A stretch of 64,000 bases of DNA from Triticum aestivum (Eukaryota > Streptophyta > Magnoliopsida > Poales > Poaceae). How positions within the stretch are numbered: position 1 is the stretch's first letter; each line of letters opens with the position of its first letter. The notes below the pieces were generated by a model, which saw only the letters and a list, made by a program, of their open reading frames with translations, was not told the DNA's origin and did not search any database. The position numbers and the translations under genes were made by a program. The stretch is from contig NC_057795.1 of the NCBI RefSeq assembly GCF_018294505.1, positions 518,461,915-518,525,914 of the forward strand, in the 5' to 3' direction. Positions 55,232 to 64,000 of this stretch are shown here, in pieces.

Positions 55232-56013
55232 GACTCGCATTTTGTTATCCTGTGCGCTGAAAACTTAGTTCATATGCGCTAAGCAACGCTTGTTAATTTA
55301 AAATATTACCTTCTGTGCGGCTGTTTATCAAATCTGAGAGATGGCAAGTCGTCGGCTTCAGCCCCCATGCCACGAGTGCTGGGGTGTTAGGGATAAACTT
55401 TAGCACTCTTGTTCCCATTTTTGGGTCCATCTAGGGAGGCGCTCAACACAGTGAACAAGGCAACCGGACTTATAATGCTTGAACACTCTCACTTAGCCAT
55501 AGAATTCTATAATTTTAAATTTCGGCGAAGCCCCTAGCCTTCGGAAGGCCGAATTTGGGGCGCTATCCACGCCTGGGCCGGACAAGATCCGGCTCCTCGC
55601 TCTAAGCGGCATAAGTCTTTAAGGACTCGCAAAAAACCTCTCGAACAGCGACCGGCTCTCGCCTCATCATGACGGTCAGTTTTAGCTTTCTCCACTGAGG
55701 CGTTAACCCAACTCAACTGGGGCGCAATCGCAGTGGTTCTCCTAGTGCTACCTTAGCCGATATAACGGAACGTAAGGTACCAAAACATGGGAGCCGGGCA
55801 AACCCAACTATTGACCCAAGACATGATTCGGAGCCGATGCATATAATGCTATAAGTTCGGGGTGCCGCACTTGTGAAAGTGTTCGGACTTATCACACCAT
55901 GATGCGGGAAACATAAGCCCCTGGTGTATTTTAACCGTACCAAAGTGTACGGATGCAACATGCCGTAAATGAACATATGTATAAAAAAGAAATGCAATTA
56001 TAAGCAAAAAGGT
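55232..56013. other. Fatima-2 spacer up to the nested solo LTR
   Basis: Family-typical non-coding spacer (compare 25427-26273 of Fatima-1). It ends with AAGGT (56009-56013), the target duplication of the solo LTR. No gene. Confidence 0.6.
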
Positions 56014-56485
56014 TGTGACGCCCGGGTAATTAAGCTACAGTGATCCTCTGCTAGTGTTGCCACGTCACCTCGATTATAGTTGCTAATCTCGAGTTAGTTC
56101 AAAACGATTTTGAAATTCAATTCAAAATTATGATGGCGATAAAAGTTTTCAAAAATTAAAACTAAAATGTTCGGGGGTTGTCAAATATTACAAAGTTAAT
56201 TATGGTGGAGTAAACACATTTTTATAAAATGTTTAAATGCTCAAAGGTAAATAAAACAGCAGCAAAAGAAATTAAGTAAATGCCTTTTGTATTTTGTAAA
56301 ATATTAAACTATTTTATTTAGCTGTCCAAATTAATGTGGCAGTGGTATCTTTAACATACCATATTTAGGTGTTGTTCTCACATTCTACAAAATTGAAATA
56401 ATTTAATAAAACCGAAAAGATTAAATAAAAGAAAAGGAAAAAAGAAAACAGAAGGAAAAAAAAGAAAAAGAAAAAAAGGAGCAAC

Positions 56486-56813
56486 NNNNNNNNNNNNNNN
56501 NNNNNNNNNNNNNNNNNNNNNNNNNNNNNNNNNNNNNNNNNNNNNNNNNNNNNNNNNNNNNNNNNNNNNNNNNNNNNNNNNNNNNNNNNNNNNNNNNNNN
56601 NNNNNNNNNNNNNNNNNNNNNNNNNNNNNNNNNNNNNNNNNNNNNNNNNNNNNNNNNNNNNNNNNNNNNNNNNNNNNNNNNNNNNNNNNNNNNNNNNNNN
56701 NNNNNNNNNNNNNNNNNNNNNNNNNNNNNNNNNNNNNNNNNNNNNNNNNNNNNNNNNNNNNNNNNNNNNNNNNNNNNNNNNNNNNNNNNNNNNNNNNNNN
56801 NNNNNNNNNNNNN
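56486..56813. other. Assembly gap (328 N)
   Basis: In the solo LTR, between an A-rich microsatellite-like stretch (GAAAAAGAAAAAAAGG) and GC-rich sequence. Confidence 1.
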
Positions 56814-57287
56814 TGCCTCCCCCCCTCGATCGGGATCGAGATCGGGGGCTCGATCCGACCGCACCGCCCGTTCACCCCGTCGCTAACCGCCGACGCCCGT
56901 CGCCTCCCCGATCTAGAGGCGGCACCTCGCCACCTCGACGTCGTCGACCAGGACCACGCCGCCCCGTCCGCGACCGCTCCGTCGCCGGATCTCGGTGGCT
57001 GCCTCGTCCCCTTCACCCGCGCCGCCGACTGGACCTCGCCGGATCTCCCTCGTCGGACTTCCCCGAACTCTGTCGAGCCCGCTGCCCTTTCCCTACTGGC
57101 CCTGTGAGCACGCACCGCTCCCTCCTCTCTCTACCGTGCCGCGTGCCCGCTCCGTCGTGGACGCGCTCTCTCCCCCTCGCTCGCTCACCGCGTCGTGCCC
57201 GCTCCGGCACACCCGGGCCGCGCCTTCGCACGCGCGGTCAACGCCCCGGCCACGCCCGATGCGTGCTCGCCGCGCACCGGTGCCCCG

Positions 57288-57480
57288 CCAACTCGACATC
57301 GTCGACCAGGGCCCCGTCGACCCACGCGGTCGTCGCCCCGCGCTCATCGGTGGTCGCCGCGAACACCNNNNNNNNNNNNNNNNNNNNNNNNNNNNNNNNN
57401 CCAACTTGACGTCGTCGACCAGGGCCCCGTCGACCCACGTGGTCGTCGCCCCGCGCTCATCGGTGGTCGCCGCGAACACC
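57288..57480. repeat. Tandem repeat of about 113 bp with a gap inside
   Basis: The segment 57288-57367 (CCAACTCGACATCGTCGACC...) recurs at 57401-57480 with three visible substitutions. The 33 N between them (57368-57400) fall inside the repeat unit. The true copy number may be larger than assembled. Confidence 0.8.
57368..57400. other. Assembly gap (33 N)
   Basis: Short gap inside the GC-rich tandem repeat. A repeat collapse is likely. Confidence 1.
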
Positions 57481-57951
57481 GCGCGCCCTCGCACCGGCCA
57501 CGCCCGCTCGTCGCGCCCGCGCATTGGGCGCCTCCCCTGCTCGCCCCTCACGCGGGATCCCAACCACGCCTAACCGCGCCCGCAGCCGTCCACTGCTGCG
57601 GCGGCCGCTGCCGCCCGTGGCCACTCCGGCCACTGACCTCGCCGTGGCCATGACACCCTCGTTGGCCGGCTCTGTGACCGCCGGCACCCGTAGCGCCCAG
57701 TCGGGCGCCCGGCGCCCGCCCACCCGGGGCTCTGCCCCGTTTCACCGGCGCCCGAATCCACTAAGCCCTATGGGCCTATGACAAACGGGGCCCACGCCCA
57801 GAACGAAAAAAAAAGATTTAAAAAAAAATAGATAAGTAAATAATTAAAACATTAATTAGTTAATTAATTAAAGAATTAATTAACTTAATTAATCCTAGTA
57901 GATTAACCTAATCACTAAGTTTAGTTAATTAATCTGTTAGGTTAGTTAACA

Positions 57952-58039
57952 GTCAATGGCGGCTAGGCCCCACACGTCAGATTGACTCAGTCAACAGTCT
58001 GTTGACTGTTGACGTCAGCATGACATCATGCTGATGTCA
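57952..58039. promoter_or_regulatory. Cluster of W-box and TGACGTCA-type motifs in the solo LTR
   Basis: Five TTGAC/GTCAA cores lie within 62 bp (57952, 57982, 57990, 58002, 58009). They are followed by the palindrome TGACGTCA (58010-58017) and the inverted repeat TGACATCA-TGC-TGATGTCA (58021-58039). TTGAC is the core bound by WRKY factors and TGACG by TGA-type bZIP factors, both stress-related (family knowledge). Whether the cluster acts is inference. Confidence 0.5.
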
Positions 58040-58426
58040 TTAATTTATTTTCCAATTAATTTAAATAATTAATTAAATACCAGAAATTAATAAAATCTTT
58101 AGAAAATCATATCTTTTAATCCGTAACTCGGATTAAAATATTTTCAACATGAAAGTTGCTCAGAACGACGAGACGAACCGGATACGCAGCCCGTTCGTCC
58201 ACCACGCCCCCCTAACCTATCGAACTCGCAACTTTCCCCCTCCGGCTCCTCTGCCCGAAAACACGAAACACCGGGGATATTTTCCCTTATGTTTCCCTCT
58301 TAACCGGTACCACCTCATACCATGTTAGGGCACACCTAGCATCGATACTTGTCATGTCATGCATCGTTATGCACTTGCTTGCTATGTATTTACTGTTTCT
58401 TCCCCCCCTCTTCTCTTCGGTAGACT

Positions 58427-58500
58427 ACGAGACCGACGCCGCTGCTGCTGCCCCGTACGACTACGAGGTTGACGACCACTCTCTCTTGCCAGAGCAACCA
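58427..58500 (+). other. Exon-like segment in the solo LTR (acidic, Tyr-containing)
   Basis: After the acceptor TTCTCTTCGGTAG the frame reads DYETDAAAAAPYDYEVDDHS followed by LLPEQP, and ends at CCAG/GCAAGC, which could be a GC-type donor. A second such segment at 59764-59865, after the acceptor TCGCAACCAG, reads through DDDSYYAGGAYYYVQPADDD to a TAG. They may be two exons of one small acidic peptide. No family is known to me. Confidence 0.3.
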
Positions 58501-59763
58501 GGCAAGCCCCCCCTTGATCACCAGATATCGCCTACTCTTCTCTATACTGCTTACATTAGAGTAGTGTAGCATGTTACTGCTTTCTGTTATACCTATCCTG
58601 ATGCATAGCCTGTCCTTGTTACCACTGTTGTTACCTTTACCTGCAATCCTATATGCTTAGTATAGGGTGCTAGTATTCCATCTGTGGCCCTACATTCTTG
58701 TCCGTCTGCCGTGCTATACTATCGGGCCGCGATCACTCGGGAGGTGATCATGGGTATATACTATACTTTATACATGATACATGTGGAGACTAAAGTCGGG
58801 TCGGCTGGTGGAGCACCCGCGAGTGGATCTTTGAGGCGGAGCGACAGGGCAGGTTGAGACCACCTAGGAGAGAGGTGGGCCTGGCCCTGTTCAGCGTTCG
58901 CGGATACTTAACACGCTTAACGAGATCTTGGTATTTGATCTGAGTTGGCTACGAGCTTATATGCACTAACCATCTACGCGGGAGTAGTTATGGGTATCCC
59001 GACGTCGTGGTATCAGCCGAAGCACTTCAGACGTCAGCGACGGAGCGGCGCGCGCCGTATTGGACTGGAACGCCACTAGGCTAGGTCTGCTTTCGGCCGC
59101 CCACGCAACGTGCAGGTGTGCTCAGGGCGATGGGCCCAGACCCCTGCGCGCTTAGGTTTAGACCGGCGTGCTGGCCTCTCTGTTGTGCCTAGGTGGGGCT
59201 GCGACGTATTGATCTTCTGCGGCCGGGCATGACCCAGGAAAGTGTGTCCGACCAAATGGGATCGAGCATCCTGGGTAAGTTGGTGCACCCCTGCAGGGAA
59301 GTTAATCTATTCGAATAGCCGTGATCTTCGGTAACAGGACGACTTGGAGTTGTACCTTGACCTTATGACAACTAGAATCGGATACTTAATAAAACACACC
59401 CTTCCAAGTTCCACAGACAACCCGGTGATCGCTTTTCCACAGGGCGACGAGGGGAGGATCGCCGGGTAGGGTTATGCTATGCGATGCTACTGGAGATGCT
59501 ACTTGGAGATGCTACTTGGAGGACTTCAATCTACTCTCTTCTACATGCTGCAAGACGGAGGCTGCCAGAAGCATAGTCTTCGACAGGATTAGCTATCCCC
59601 CTCTTATTCTGGCATTCTGCAGTTCAGTCCACTGATATGGCCCTTTACACATATACCCACGCATATGTAGTGTAGCTCCTTGCTTGCGAGTACTTTGGAT
59701 GAGTACTCACGGTTGCTTTTCTCCCTCTTTTCCCCCTTTCCTTTCTTTCTGGTTGTCGCAACC

Positions 59764-59865
59764 AGATGCTGGAGTCCAGGAGCCAGACGCCACCGTCGAT
59801 GATGACTCCTACTACGCTGGAGGTGCCTACTACTACGTGCAGCCCGCTGACGACGACCAGGAGTA
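59764..59865 (+). other. Second exon-like segment in the solo LTR
   Basis: Open frame ending in TAG, acidic and rich in Tyr and Asp, preceded by a polypyrimidine tract (TTTTCTCCCTCTTTTCC) and CAACCAG. It may be the 3' exon partner of 58427-58500, about 1.26 kb downstream. Speculative. Confidence 0.3.
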
Positions 59866-60164
59866 GTTAGGAGGATCCCAGGCAGGAGGCCTGCGCCTCT
59901 TTCGATCTGTATCCCAGTTTGTGCTAGCCATCTTATGGCAGACTTGTTTAACTTATGTCTGTACTCAGATATTGTTGCTTCTGCTGACTCGTCTATGATC
60001 GAGCACTTGTATTCGAGCCCTCGAGGCCCCTGGCTTGTATTATGATGCTTGTATGACTTATTTATGTTTTAGAGTTGTGTTGTGATATCTTCCCGTGAGT
60101 CCCTGATCTTGATCGTACACATTTGCGTGCATGATTAGTGTATGATTGAATCGGGGGCGTCACA

Positions 60165-60607
60165 AAGGTGCTGCATTGTTTGATTCAAGAACTGCTGCTA
60201 TGAATGCAGAACGATACAAATAGTGCGATAAGCAAGGGACGGGACTGTTAAACATGTCCCCCTCCAGGGGTAGGCTGCGGAGTGGTGTATAAAACAGATT
60301 TAATGCTCGTAATGGAGACCACCTAGATATTCGTCGTAGCCTCTATCCTTCCCTGGCTGTTGCATCGTGAGTTCGGCAGGTTTGCTGCCGGACAGGGCCT
60401 CTGACGAACGGAGTCCTGTGGGTAAAAATAAAAAGGAAAAAGAAAAAAAGAACGACACACTTGAGAGCCCCTGGTGTGGTTGAGCTGCAGTCTGGGCTTA
60501 TCGTGGTCGTGCCCCTCTCCCCATGCCCATGGTATCTTCAGAGCGTAATGGTGTACGCGAAGGACCTGTTTTGACATTTTACAGGGGCTGGGGTTGGGGC
60601 CGCACTA
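60165..60607 (-). other. Fatima-2 spacer after the protease; pol expected here but absent
   Basis: Non-coding sequence typical of the region downstream of pol in this family. It contains CCCCTGGTGTGG and an A-rich stretch (60425-60450). The RT, RNase H and integrase that should lie between protease and this spacer are missing. Confidence 0.6.
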
Positions 60608-61828
60608 CTATGCGTGCTCGGAACGTGCCAGGTGTCCTTGTAGTAGGTTACTCCGGGCGCGCTTAGCTGTGTCCGGCCGCTTAACGGCCGGACTCGAGAA
60701 TCGCCTTAAGAGGCTGCATTGTACTTCTGCCGCGAGAGCCGTTGTATGTTCCTCCGTGCGGAGAGAATGTTCAGTGTTTCCGTTGACCGTGATGACTCCT
60801 TGAGGGCCTGGCATCTTGAGCTTGAGGTATGCGTAGTGCGGCACCGCGTTGAACTTTGCAAACGTGGTACGTCCGAGTAGGGCATGATAGCCGCTGCGGA
60901 ACAGAACTATGTCGAAGATTAACTCCTCGCTTCGGAAGTTATCCGGGGATCCGAAGACCACTTCCAGTGTGACTCAGCCTGTATCATTGGCTTCTACACC
61001 TGGTATGACGCCTTTAAAGGTCGTCTTGGTAGGTTTAATCCTTGAGGGGTCTATGCCCATTTTGCGCACTGTATCCTGATAAAGCAGGTTCAGGCTGCTG
61101 CCGCCGTCCATCAGGACTCTGGTGAGGTGAAATCCATCGACGATTGGGTCTAAGACCAATGCGGCGAATCCGCCGTGGCAGATGCTGGTGGGGTGGTCCC
61201 TTCGGTCAAAAGTGATCGGGCAGGAGGACCATGGATTGAACTTCGGGGCAACTGGCTCCATCGCGTAGACATCCCTGAGTGCATGCTTCCGCTCCCTTTT
61301 GGGTATGTGCGTTGCGTATATCATGTTCACCGTCCGCACCTGTGGGTGGAAACCCTTCTGTCCTCTATTGTTCGGCGGTCGGGTCTCTTCCTCGTCATCG
61401 CTATGCAGCCCCTTGTCATTGTTTTCGGCAATTAACTTGCCTACCTGCTTGAATACCCAACAGTCCCTGTTGGTGTGGTTGGCTGGTTTTTCGGGGGTGC
61501 CGTGTATCTGGCACGAGCGGTCGAGTATTCGGTCCAAATTGGACGGACCCGGAGTAGTTCTTTTGAATGGCTTTTTCCGCTGACCGGGTTTAGAGCCTCT
61601 GAATCCGGCATTGACTGTCGTATCCTCACTATTGTCGCCGTTAATGTGGCGTTTGTTTTTGTTACGACGAGGCCTGCCATTTCGGTCCTTGAAATCCGGA
61701 CTGCCAGAATTTTTGCTGAGGTTGTTGCTGCGTGCTAGCCAGCTGTCCTCACCCGCACAGAAGCGGGTCATGAGTGATGTGAGGGATGCCATGGATTTCG
61801 GCTTTTCCTGTCCCAGGTGTCGGGCAAG
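60608..61828 (-). pseudogene. Fatima-2 gag C-terminus and aspartic protease
   Basis: Minus-strand frame from 61828 down to 60608, continuous in phase except for TGA at 60974-60976. It holds MASLTSLMTRFCAGEDSWLA, a basic stretch (RNGRPRRNKNKRHI), and CQIHGTPEKPANHTNRDCWV, a Cys/His segment in the place of the zinc-binding region. The protease follows with FHLTRVLMDGGSSLNLLYQD, then GSPDNFRSEELIFDIVLF and GYHALLGRTTFAKFNAVPHY. It ends at 60608 with no RT following. Confidence 0.8.
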
Positions 61829-63919
61829 CTACTCGTCGCGGATGTTATGCTTGAAGGCCGCGAGGGCCTCCGCATCCGGACAGTCGATGATTTGGTTTTT
61901 CTTGGTTAAGAACCGTGTCCAGAATTGTCTGGCCGATTCGTCTGGCTGCTGAATTATGTGGCTTAGGTCATCAGCGTCTGGTGGTCGCACATACGTGCCT
62001 TGGAAGTTATCGACGAATGTGGCTTCCAGGTCTTCCCAAATCCCAATTGACTCTGCTGGCAAGCTGTTAAGCCAATGCCGGGCTGGTCCTTTAAGCTTGA
62101 GGGGAAGATATTTGATGGCGTGAAGATCGTCACCGCGGGCCATGTGGATGTGAAGAAGATAGTCTTCGATCCAAACCGCGGGGTCTGTTGTGCCATCGTA
62201 AGATTCGATATTCACGGGTTTAAACCCTTCGGGGATTTGATGATCCATTACTTCATCTGTGAAGCATAGTGGGTGTGCGGCGCCTCTGTACTGGGCGATA
62301 TCACGACGGAGCTCAAAAGAGCTTTATCTATTTTGTTCGGCCCGGCCGGACTTACTGTGTCCGGCGCAACAGTTGTCGTCGCGTATCGTGGGGTGCCCAT
62401 GCGATCCATAGATCGATCTTGATTGTCTTGCCTTATCCTCCAATATATCTCGCAAGTCCGGAGCGTTCCCCTGTGGCCTTGTGCTTTTTGAGCGATGCCG
62501 GGGTACGGGTCTAGTGAAGGGCCTAGAGGCCTCTCTGTCGCGACCACGGGGTGGTCGGTCAGCCGTATTGTCTCCTGGTGATGCGGGTTCATACGCCTCC
62601 TCCTCTAATCGGGGGAGCAGCTTGCATTTAGGGTAGCTTTTGGAGGGGCGTTCTAGCTCATGCTCTTCGGCCGCGAGGACTTCAGTCCATCTGTCGGCTA
62701 GCAGCTCTTGATCAGCTCTAAGCTGTTGCTGCTTTTTCTTGAGGCTGTTTGTCGTGGCCATAAGCCTGCGTTTAAAATGCTGTTGTTCGATGGGATCCTC
62801 AGGCACGACGAATTCATCATCGTCGAGGCTTGCCTCGTCTCCGGAGGGAGGCATATAATCCTCTACCTATTCTTCTGCCGCTCTCTCATGAGGGCTGGCG
62901 TCTCCGTCCTCATGCGCTGCATCTTGCTGGAGTGGGTTGTCTTCGGCACTGTCCGGTGTATTATTATCTCCGGTGCCGAAATCTTCATTCTTGCTGTGGC
63001 GGGATTTAGAGCGGCGCCGCTGACGCCGGCGCTTGGGCTGTTTCTTGGAGGGGTCATCCTCCGCTGTTCCTTCGCCATTGCCATCCTTTGGGATATCCAC
63101 CATGTATATGTCATATGATGAGGTGGCTTTCCAGTGCCCGGTGGGCGCTGGTTCTTGGTCGTCTCCGGCATCGTCGTCCATACCGTTGATGTCTTCAGAG
63201 TCGTAGTCTAGCATGTCGGTTAGATCGTCGACAGCGGCTACCAAGTGGGTTGTGGGTGGGCTTTGAATTTCTTCGTCGTCCGCATCCCAACCGTCCTGAC
63301 CGCAGTCCGGCCAGGGCTCTCCTGATAACGAGAGATACTTTAGCGAACTCAAGATGTCACCGAAAGGTGAGTGTTGAAAGATGTCCGCTGCGGTGAACTC
63401 CATGATCGGCGCCCAATCGGATTCGATCTGAGGGGGCACGGGAGGTTCGGAGTCCGGCGAGGAGTCCGACACCTTGGAGTCACGAGCTTTATGAGGGACA
63501 AGGTCAGTGTTCGGCTCTATCACCGTAGAGGTTGCAGCCCCCGAGGCGGTGTCTAGCCATCCGTCCTCGATCTGCGCAGCCGGCTCCAAATTGAAGATCA
63601 GAGCGGGTTTGGGTGCGGCCTCCAGGGTACTGTCCGGCTGCAGAGCTAAATCATGCTCGCCGTGACAGTGCGGCACGCTCGGTTGTGGCTCGAATCCATC
63701 GAGGATCAAGTCCCCGCGGGTGTCAGCCGTGAAGTTCAAACTTCCAAATCTGACCTGACGGCCAGGGGCGTAGCTTTCGATCTGCTCCAGACGGCCAAGC
63801 GAATTGGCCCGCAGTGCAAAGCAGCCGAATACGAAGATCTGTCCGGAGAGAAAGGTCTCACCCTGGACTGCGTCGTTGATGATGGTCGGGGAAGCCATCG
63901 AGCCTATCGGTGACGACAC
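61829..63919 (-). pseudogene. Fatima-2 gag, N-terminal and central part
   Basis: One phase from MSSPIGSMASPTIINDAVQG (63919) to 61829, with three in-frame stops: TAG 62867-62869, TAA 62324-62326 and TAG 61829-61831. The N-terminal 350 codons are acidic with a basic patch (KKQPKRRRQRRRSKSRHSK). The core gag domain has YDGTTDPAVWIEDYLLHIHM, PLKLKGPARHWLNSLPAESI, WEDLEATFVDNFQGTYVRPP and QFWTRFLTKKNQI, the retrotransposon gag pattern of plant gypsy elements. No frameshift is present over 3.3 kb including the protease. Confidence 0.85.
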
Positions 63920-63945
63920 AGAGGAACTCTCAATGAAAGCACCAA

Positions 63946-64000
63946 TGTCGGTGTCAAAACCGGCGGATCTCGGGTAGGGGGTCCCGAACTGTGCGTCTAG
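63946..64000 (-). repeat. Fatima-2 5' LTR, first 55 bp of plus-strand end
   Basis: TGTCGGTGTCAAAACCGGCG is identical to the start of 51230-51700. The adjoining internal sequence is the reverse complement of TTGGTGCTTTCATTGAGAG, the family's internal start. The LTR continues outside the window. Confidence 0.9.

Larger units (their letters stand above)
56014..60164. mobile_element. Solo LTR of about 4.15 kb (LARD-type long LTR)
   Basis: It starts TGTGACGCCCGGGTAATT and ends ATCGGGGGCGTCACA, giving a 10-bp terminal inverted repeat TGTGACGCCC. It is flanked by a perfect AAGGT duplication (56009-56013, 60165-60169). There is no second LTR, primer-binding site or interior, so it is a solo LTR left by recombination. 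Its termini and size resemble, but are not the same as, those of the LARD at 27400-47951 (TGTAACGCCCC...GGGCGTGACA). It has a GC-rich part (56814-57780), an AT-rich part with AATTAATTAA repeats (about 57825-57900), and short exon-like pieces at 58427 and 59764. Family and orientation are uncertain. Confidence 0.8.
51230..64000 (-). mobile_element. Fatima-2: pol-less gypsy element, minus strand, runs off the window
   Basis: The 3' LTR is 51230-51700 and the start of the 5' LTR is at 63946-64000; the first 55 bp of both are identical. Between them, on the minus strand, are gag-protease (60608-63919) and on the plus strand the antisense gene (52256-55231). A 4.15-kb solo LTR is nested at 56014-60164. 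No RT, RNase H or integrase is present between protease and antisense gene. The element is therefore non-autonomous and would need proteins from a relative. Its LTR differs from that of Fatima-1 mainly in the first 80 bp, indicating another subfamily. Confidence 0.85.

Noticed and set aside
56378..57115. 245-codon minus-strand frame and similar frames to 57781
   Set aside because: They span N gaps and a GC-rich tandem repeat in the solo LTR; no domain.

Overview
The window is plant nuclear DNA from the wheat group (Triticeae, most likely Triticum/Aegilops). It is almost entirely transposable elements nested in one another. The basis for this is the set of LTR termini, CACTA subterminal repeats and coding domains, which resemble families abundant in wheat and barley. 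Family names (Fatima, Angela/WIS/BARE, Sabrina/WHAM, Sukkula/Erika) are from memory of their termini and were not checked against a database. No intact cellular gene, tRNA, rRNA or CRISPR array was found.

Left part (1-13634). Positions 1-3151 are the end of a CACTA DNA transposon on the minus strand, with subterminal repeats, a terminal inverted repeat, two long hairpins and decayed gene pieces. About 3190-4860 is a decayed LINE reverse transcriptase on the minus strand. From about 5150 there is a gene-like 5' end on the plus strand: TATA-like box, GC-rich leader, ATG and splice donor. Its first intron is interrupted at 5866 by what looks like the 3' end of a minus-strand Helitron. That Helitron region carries fragments of several host genes, including a B3-like domain and a coatomer epsilon-like exon, and an 802-bp near-perfect tandem duplication. 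A matching splice acceptor and second exon lie at 13549-13634, where an LTR cuts the gene.

Right part (13635-64000). The frame is an Angela-type LTR (13635-14334 plus 50358-51229) hit by two Fatima-like Ty3-gypsy elements in opposite orientations. Fatima-1 (14335-50357, plus strand) has gag-pol with many stops and frameshifts. Nested in it are a coding-free gypsy-type element (15000-20456, TSD CACAT) and a LARD with LTRs of about 4.3 kb (27400-47951, minus, TSD ATATT). One LTR of the LARD in turn holds a young copia element (28979-37749, minus, TSD GTGAG) whose polyprotein is split by one stop codon. Fatima-2 (51230 to beyond 64000, minus strand) keeps gag-protease and a multi-exon antisense gene but has no pol. 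It contains a 4.15-kb solo LTR (56014-60164, TSD AAGGT).

By-eye LTR divergence agrees with the nesting order: about 5% for Fatima-1, about 2.7% for the LARD and about 1.2% for the copia element. Four runs of N (1947-2646, 44691-45043, 56486-56813, 57368-57400) are assembly gaps. No clearly new system was found. The best leads are the gene-capturing Helitron region, the antisense genes of the two gypsy elements, and the pol-less element.
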